A stretch of DNA of 18,964 nucleotides from an uncultured Oscillospiraceae bacterium (GTDB taxonomy: Bacteria > Bacillota > Clostridia > Oscillospirales > Acutalibacteraceae): the NCBI GenBank assembly GCA_900546265.1, contig URCA01000051.1:1-18964 (forward strand). The letters run 5' to 3'. Both the position numbers and the translations under genes were made by a program. Below, piece by piece: positions 15,161-18,964 of the stretch. The notes beneath the pieces were generated by a model. The model had not been told where the DNA came from and did no database searches. It worked only from the letters and a program-made list of their open reading frames with translations. Numbering within the stretch: the stretch's first letter is position 1; each line of letters starts with the position of its first letter.

Positions 15161-16600
15161 ATGGGCTGGTGGATAGGCTTAGGTGTACTCATCCTGTTGG
15201 CGGGGCTGCTGGGAGCGGCCTGCGTGCGGGCGGCGCTGCTGAAAAATCCAGAGAAGCGGGGAGAGCCGCAGCCGGTGGATGGGGAGAAGGCGGCGAAATA
15301 TGCAAAGGATTTGTCCCGGATGATCCGCTGCGAGACCATCAGCGTGCGGGAGAGCGGCCCAGCGGAGAAGTTCGCCCGGTACCGGGCGGAGCTGGAGCAG
15401 CTGTTCCCGCTGGTGCATGAAAGGCTGGAGCGGACGTTGATCGGGGACGCGATGCTGTTCAAGTGGAGGGGGACGGATCCGGCGCGAGGGGCCGTGGTGC
15501 TGATGGCCCATTCCGATGTGGTGCCCGCGGCCGGAGAGTGGGATCATCCGCCCTTTGCCGGGGAAATCGCGGACGGCTGTGTCTGGGGCCGGGGAGCTAT
15601 GGACACCAAGGGGTCGCTGTGCGCATTGTTCAACGCGGTGGAGGAGCTGCTGGCCGAGGGATACACGCCGCCCTGCGACGTGTATCTCGCCAGCTCCAAC
15701 AACGAGGAGATCATGGGGGACGGGGCGCCCAACACCGTCACGTGGCTGACGGATCACGGGGTGAAGCTCGATTTGGTGCTGGACGAGGGAGGCGCGGTCA
15801 TCGAGGCCCCCATGCCGGGGCTGAACGGCAAATACGCCATGCTGGGGGTGCTGGAGAAGGGGTACGCCGATGTGCGGTTCACCGCCGTGTCGGCCGGCGG
15901 GCATTCCAGCACGCCGCCCAAGGGCACCCCGCTGGCCCGGCTGGCGGCCTTTGTCAACCGGGTGGAAACCCGGCCGCCGTTTCCGGTAAAAATCACGCCG
16001 CCGGTGAAGGCGATGTTCGCGGCCATGGCGCCGGATATGGCGTTTCCCTTCCGGCTGCTGTTCGGCAACTTATGGCTATTCGGGCCGCTGCTCAAACGGG
16101 TCATTCCCAAGGTCAGCGGGCAGGCGGGGGCGCTGCTGCACACCACCTGCGCGTTTACCATGGCGCAGGGCAGCGACGCGCCCAATGTCATCCCGACGGA
16201 GGCCAGCGTGACGGCCAATCTGCGGTTTATGGTGCATCAGGGACGGGAGGCGTCTCTTCAGGCGCTGGAGAAGCTGGCGAACAAGTACGGGCTGCGCATG
16301 GAGGTGCTGTACGCCTGCGACTGCTCGCCGGTGGTGGATGTGCACAGCGCGGGGTACGCTTATATCCGGCAGTGCGTCCGGGAGGTGTTCCCGGAGGCGG
16401 GAATTGCGCCGTATGTCATGCTGGGCGGTACCGACGCCAAGCATTATGCGAAGGTTTGTGACTGTGCGCTGCGGTTCGCGCCCACCGTCCTGACCCCACA
16501 GCAGCTGGCCAGCATGCACGCGCGCAACGAAAACCTGTCGGTGGACGCGCTGGCGCGGGCGGTGGCGTTTTACCGGCGGGTGCTGACGGGATACCGATAG
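15161..16600 (+). CDS. Membrane-anchored M20 family metallopeptidase
   Basis: M20 peptidases are di-zinc hydrolases that trim dipeptides, C-terminal residues or N-acyl amino acids. The 479-residue product begins with a hydrophobic segment (about 3-26) likely to anchor it, with the catalytic domain probably outside the cell. Zinc and catalytic residues are all present: His117 in MAHSDVVP, bridging Asp148 in GRGAMDTKG, catalytic Glu182 and zinc Glu183 in NNEEIMG, Asp208 in LDEGG, and His453 in MHARNENLS. The dimerisation (lid) domain is at about 235-370. Length and anchor resemble the carboxypeptidase S/PM20D1 branch. ATG 15161 follows AAGGGAGAG (15145-15153). It is the third gene after two integral membrane proteins, hinting at a coupled hydrolysis and transport function (inference). 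Confidence 0.93.
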   Translation: MGWWIGLGVLILLAGLLGAACVRAALLKNPEKRGEPQPVDGEKAAKYAKDLSRMIRCETISVRESGPAEKFARYRAELEQLFPLVHERLERTLIGDAMLFKWRGTDPARGAVVLMAHSDVVPAAGEWDHPPFAGEIADGCVWGRGAMDTKGSLCALFNAVEELLAEGYTPPCDVYLASSNNEEIMGDGAPNTVTWLTDHGVKLDLVLDEGGAVIEAPMPGLNGKYAMLGVLEKGYADVRFTAVSAGGHSSTPPKGTPLARLAAFVNRVETRPPFPVKITPPVKAMFAAMAPDMAFPFRLLFGNLWLFGPLLKRVIPKVSGQAGALLHTTCAFTMAQGSDAPNVIPTEASVTANLRFMVHQGREASLQALEKLANKYGLRMEVLYACDCSPVVDVHSAGYAYIRQCVREVFPEAGIAPYVMLGGTDAKHYAKVCDCALRFAPTVLTPQQLASMHARNENLSVDALARAVAFYRRVLTGYR

Positions 16601-16626
16601 GGTACATATTTTAGGCGGAATCCTTC

Positions 16627-16632
16627 TATACT
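16627..16632 (+). promoter_or_regulatory. Possible -10 element upstream of the thioredoxin reductase-like gene
   Basis: TATACT sits in a short AT-rich gap (16601-16664) between the M20 peptidase and the flavoprotein gene, about 33 bp before the ATG. No good -35 at 16-18 nt was found and no terminator precedes it, so read-through from the upstream operon is an alternative. Confidence 0.3.
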
Positions 16633-16664
16633 AATAGGGAAATAAGGAAGGATGGCGATGGGAC

Positions 16665-17606
16665 ATGGTGGATGTTCTGATCATCGGCGCAGGCTGCGCC
16701 GGGCTGACGGCGGCAATTTACGCCACACGGGCGGGGCATCGGGTGGTGGTGCTGGAAAAGCTGTTCCACGGCGGGCAGATTTCGGTGACTAACGAGGTGG
16801 AGAATTACCCGGCCATCGACCGGATTTCAGGGCCGGATCTGGCCAACCGGATTTACGAACAGGCGGCGGCGCTGGGGGCGGACGTACGCTATGAGGACGT
16901 GAGCGAGGTGGATCTGGCGGGGCCGGTCAAGCGGGTGACGACCTCCGGCGGGGAATATGAGGCCCGTGCGGTTATCATCGCCAACGGCGTCCAGCGGCGC
17001 AAGCTGCAGTGCCCGGGGGAGGAAAAATTCCTGGGGCGTGGCGTCTCCTACTGCGCCACCTGCGACGGGGCCTTTTTCAAGGGAAAGGACACAGCGGTGG
17101 TGGGCGGCGGCAACACGGCGCTGGAGGACGCGCTGTTTCTCGCCAACCTGTGCCGGACGGTGTATCTCGTGCACCGTCGGGACAGCTTCCGGGGAGAAAA
17201 GGTGCTGGCGGAGGCCGTCGCGCAAAGGCCGAACATCCGGCCGCTGTTCAACAAGACGGTGGAAAGCATCCACGGCGGCCAATCGGTGGAGGGGGCGGCG
17301 CTGCTGGACACCGTGACGGGCGAACGCACGCAGCTGCCGATCAGCGCCGTGTTCGTGGCCATCGGGATGCAGCCGGACAACGGGCTGTTCGCGGCCGCGG
17401 GGCTGGACGAGAACGGGTATATCCAGGCGGACGAAAGCTGTACCACCCGGCTGCCGGGGGTGTTCGTGGCGGGGGACACCCGCACCAAGTGGCTTCGGCA
17501 GATCATTACCGCCGCGGCAGACGGGGCGGTGGCCGCCACCCGGGCGGGGCATTACCTGGAAACCGCGGGGCTGGGGCAATCGGAGGAGGCGCTTTCACCG
17601 GTTTGA
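16665..17606 (+). CDS. trxB: Thioredoxin reductase-like FAD/NAD(P)H flavoprotein
   Basis: Thioredoxin reductase passes electrons from NADPH via FAD and a redox-active disulfide to thioredoxin. The 313-residue product (typical length) has the FAD Rossmann motif GAGCAG (8-13), the redox motif CATC (Cys130-Cys133), the second nucleotide-binding motif VGGGNTALEDA (146-156), HRRDSFR (170-176) which favours NADPH, and the C-terminal FAD motif VFVAGDTRTKWLRQI near 265-280. No thioredoxin gene lies adjacent, so the partner may be elsewhere; trxB is therefore a family-level symbol and a related disulfide or ferredoxin-dependent reductase cannot be excluded. ATG 16665 has AAGGAAGG (16644-16651) 13 nt upstream, a long spacing. 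A serine hydrolase gene follows 66 bp later, with a promoter between. Confidence 0.9.
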   Translation: MVDVLIIGAGCAGLTAAIYATRAGHRVVVLEKLFHGGQISVTNEVENYPAIDRISGPDLANRIYEQAAALGADVRYEDVSEVDLAGPVKRVTTSGGEYEARAVIIANGVQRRKLQCPGEEKFLGRGVSYCATCDGAFFKGKDTAVVGGGNTALEDALFLANLCRTVYLVHRRDSFRGEKVLAEAVAQRPNIRPLFNKTVESIHGGQSVEGAALLDTVTGERTQLPISAVFVAIGMQPDNGLFAAAGLDENGYIQADESCTTRLPGVFVAGDTRTKWLRQIITAAADGAVAATRAGHYLETAGLGQSEEALSPV

Positions 17607-17638
17607 TGGTTGACGCCGTGGCAGAATTGTGGTACGCT

Positions 17639-17647
17639 TGATATAAT
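17639..17647 (+). promoter_or_regulatory. Extended -10 promoter for the cytoplasmic serine hydrolase
   Basis: TGA-TATAAT (17639-17647) is a perfect -10 with the upstream TG element, 25 bp before the ATG. TTGACG at 17610 is too far upstream (26 nt) to pair with it, so this would be an extended -10 promoter with a poor -35. The resulting leader would just accommodate the GGAGGGG site (17659-17665). Confidence 0.5.
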
Positions 17648-17672
17648 ATTAGTCTGCTGGAGGGGTTGAAAC

Positions 17673-18554
17673 ATGGACGCACAGACCAAGTTTTGCCGGC
17701 TGAGAGACGCCATTGAACAATCCGGCGCCGAATTTTTCCGTATGGCGCTGTGGCAGGACGGCGCGTATTTCGCCCATGAGTTTCTGCCCATGTCCGCGTG
17801 CAGCAATCTATATTCCATCTCCAAGGTGCTGACCTCCACCGGCGTGGGGCTGGCCTACGACGAGGGGCTGCTGAAGCTGGAGGATCCCATTGTCAAATAT
17901 CTGGGCAATCACGTGCCTGAGGAGGCGGATCCGAAAATCCGCGAGGTGACGGTGCGGCATCTGCTGACCCAGACCTCCGGCATCGGGCAGGGCAGCCTGT
18001 TCGAGGCCGACCGGTATCTGGGCACGGGGGAAGACTGGATCGCCCGGGTGCTGGGCCGGGCCATGCCGCACCAGCCGGGGACGGTGTTCACCTACGACAA
18101 CGGGAACTATTACATGCTCAGCTGTATCGTGGAGAAGGTGACCGAGCTGCCGCTGGATCGGTTCTTGAAAACCACGCTGTTCCGCCGGATGGGCATCCGA
18201 GAGTTCGCCTGGGAGCGGTGCCCGCTGGAGCATACAATGGGAGCCACCGGCTGCTACATGGGGCTGGAGGATCTCAACAAAATCGGGCGGCTGTACGCGC
18301 TGGGCGGCAGCTACGAGGGGAGGCAGCTGCTCAGCCGGGAATGGGTGGAAATGGCCGCCGCGCCGTATCCCAACACGAGCGGCACGCCCTATGGATTCGG
18401 CTTCAGCCGCCGCCCGTCGGGGGATTTCTTCTGCGGCGGGGCGCATAACCAGTTTTTGTACATATCGCCGGCCCAGAAAATCGCGGTGGCGATACAGGGA
18501 TACGACGACACGCAGCAGATGGATCAGCTTATCGAGCAGGCCATCGGAGACTGA
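17673..18554 (+). CDS. Serine hydrolase, beta-lactamase/PBP family (PF00144), no signal peptide
   Basis: The 293-residue product lacks a signal peptide or membrane segment and should be cytoplasmic, unlike most of its family. The catalytic signature is SISK (Ser48, Lys51), followed by the family landmark LLTQTSGIG (97-105) and YDN (Tyr141-Asn143); the third motif position is probably GAHNQF (257-261), with His258. These fit class C beta-lactamase-like esterases/amidases; a true antibiotic resistance function should not be assumed, because such cytoplasmic members usually are esterases or of unknown substrate. GGAGGGG lies 7 nt before the ATG. It shares the family, but little overall similarity, with the lipoprotein at 12120-13502. 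The TfoX-C gene follows 70 bp later. Confidence 0.92.
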   Translation: MDAQTKFCRLRDAIEQSGAEFFRMALWQDGAYFAHEFLPMSACSNLYSISKVLTSTGVGLAYDEGLLKLEDPIVKYLGNHVPEEADPKIREVTVRHLLTQTSGIGQGSLFEADRYLGTGEDWIARVLGRAMPHQPGTVFTYDNGNYYMLSCIVEKVTELPLDRFLKTTLFRRMGIREFAWERCPLEHTMGATGCYMGLEDLNKIGRLYALGGSYEGRQLLSREWVEMAAAPYPNTSGTPYGFGFSRRPSGDFFCGGAHNQFLYISPAQKIAVAIQGYDDTQQMDQLIEQAIGD

Positions 18555-18624
18555 GGCCGCATGGACGGCCGGATATATTTCGCGATAGCCGGGCGATGAG
18601 AACCGGCGAAAAGGGGGGTGCAAT

Positions 18625-18885
18625 ATGGGAGAGCTGGTCAAGCTGCCCAATATCGGCCCGGAGCTGGAACGTCAGCTTCATCTGATCGGCGTCGATACGG
18701 TGGAGGAGCTGCGCCGCAGGGGGAGCAAGCAGGCCTGGCTGGATATTCAGAAAAACGATCCGTCCGCTTGCTTCCACCGGCTCTGTTCGCTGGAGGGGGC
18801 GCTTCACGGGGTGCGTAAAATCATGCTGCCCGACGAGGTAAAGGCGGATCTCCAGGAGTTCTACAACGAACATACAAAGAGATGA
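18625..18885 (+). CDS. TfoX C-terminal domain protein
   Basis: The 86-residue product matches the TfoX/Sxy C-terminal domain layout (PF04994): LPNIGPELERQLHLIGVDT (7-25), a helix-hairpin-helix-like start; ELRRRGSKQAWLDI (28-41); then CFHRLCSLEGALHGVRK (49-65) and a LPDEVKADLQEFY tail. In proteobacteria TfoX governs competence together with an N-terminal domain, which is absent here; stand-alone C-terminal proteins are common in Firmicutes and their job is unknown. A DNA- or protein-binding role is only inference. The ATG at 18625 follows a GGGGGG run (18613-18618). The gene lies 70 bp after the serine hydrolase with no terminator between, and ends directly before an intrinsic terminator. Confidence 0.9.
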   Translation: MGELVKLPNIGPELERQLHLIGVDTVEELRRRGSKQAWLDIQKNDPSACFHRLCSLEGALHGVRKIMLPDEVKADLQEFYNEHTKR

Positions 18886-18887
18886 GA

Positions 18888-18916
18888 GGGGGACGGCAGA
18901 TTGCCGTCCCTTTTCC
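18888..18916 (+). terminator. Intrinsic terminator after the TfoX-C gene
   Basis: GGGACGGCA (18890-18898) pairs perfectly with TGCCGTCCC (18902-18910) around GAT, followed by TTTTCC; the preceding GG can add G-U pairs. It begins 3 bp after the stop codon. Confidence 0.88.
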
Positions 18917-18917
18917 T

Positions 18918-18929
18918 ATGCTTAAGCAT
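18918..18929. repeat. 12-bp perfect palindrome
   Basis: ATGCTTAAGCAT is a perfect palindrome between the terminator and the following inverted repeat. It could be an operator or part of the neighbouring repeat element; no function is assigned. Confidence 0.45.
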
Positions 18930-18961
18930 GTAGGGGACAGCGCGAAGCGGTGGCCCCTACA
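18929..18961. repeat. Imperfect inverted repeat of intergenic-repeat type
   Basis: TGTAGGGG (18929-18936) mirrors CCCCTACA (18954-18961). Inside, CA (18938-18939)/TG (18951-18952) and CGC (18941-18943)/GCG (18947-18949) also pair, with two symmetric mismatches and a GAA loop, so the whole 33 bp folds as one hairpin. Repeats with TGTAGGGG-type ends are frequent in Clostridia intergenic DNA (from memory). It ends 3 bp before the window edge, so an associated element could continue outside. Confidence 0.55.
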
Positions 18962-18964
18962 AAA

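Noticed and set aside
17610..17638. TTGACG-N17-TACGCT as a promoter for the cytoplasmic serine hydrolase
   Set aside because: The -35 is good and the spacing correct, but the -10 matches consensus at only three positions; the perfect extended -10 at 17639-17647 is the better candidate.

Overview
The window looks like a chromosomal segment of a high-GC member of the Clostridia, most likely an Oscillospiraceae/Ruminococcaceae-type gut anaerobe. This is inferred from the GC-rich coding sequence, AGGAGG-type ribosome binding sites, pyruvate phosphate dikinase as a central enzyme, the prs-pth-mfd gene order, and families common in that group (DUF5058-like membrane protein, Amidase_6-like lipoprotein, GH25 lysozyme, stand-alone TfoX C-terminal domain). 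No phage, IS element, CRISPR array, tRNA or rRNA was seen.

Layout. (1) 1-2146, minus strand: ppdK, whose C-terminus runs off the left edge. A divergent promoter region (2147-2483) separates it from the next block. (2) 2484-8188, plus strand: prs, pth, a small membrane protein, a pair of strong hairpins (one an intrinsic terminator), then mfd. These cover PRPP supply, rescue of peptidyl-tRNA, and transcription-coupled repair. (3) 8260-10157, plus strand: an Amidase_6-like lipoprotein and an unrecognised 227-aa protein, ending at a bidirectional terminator. (4) 10236-11912, minus strand: a CxxxCxxC radical SAM protein followed by a membrane-anchored GH25 lysozyme. (5) 12120-13502, plus strand: a lipoprotein serine hydrolase (beta-lactamase/PBP fold) with a TTG start, its own promoter and terminator. 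(6) 13648-16600, plus strand: a DUF5058-like integral membrane protein, a second multi-pass membrane protein and an N-terminally anchored M20 metallopeptidase, under a clear promoter. (7) 16665-18885, plus strand: a thioredoxin-reductase-like flavoprotein, a second, cytoplasmic serine hydrolase, and a small TfoX-C protein with a terminator. The window closes with a palindrome and an imperfect inverted repeat of intergenic-repeat type.

How the genes work together. Blocks 1 and 2 are core metabolism and information processing. Blocks 3-5 are rich in secreted or membrane-anchored hydrolases acting at the envelope. The best candidate for an under-described system is block 6: two uncharacterised membrane proteins co-transcribed with a membrane-tethered M20 peptidase, which I read as a possible peptide or N-acyl amino acid transport and hydrolysis module (inference).

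Several very long open frames lie antisense to real genes (notably opposite ppdK and opposite the radical SAM/GH25 pair). They are by-products of high GC content and were not annotated as genes.
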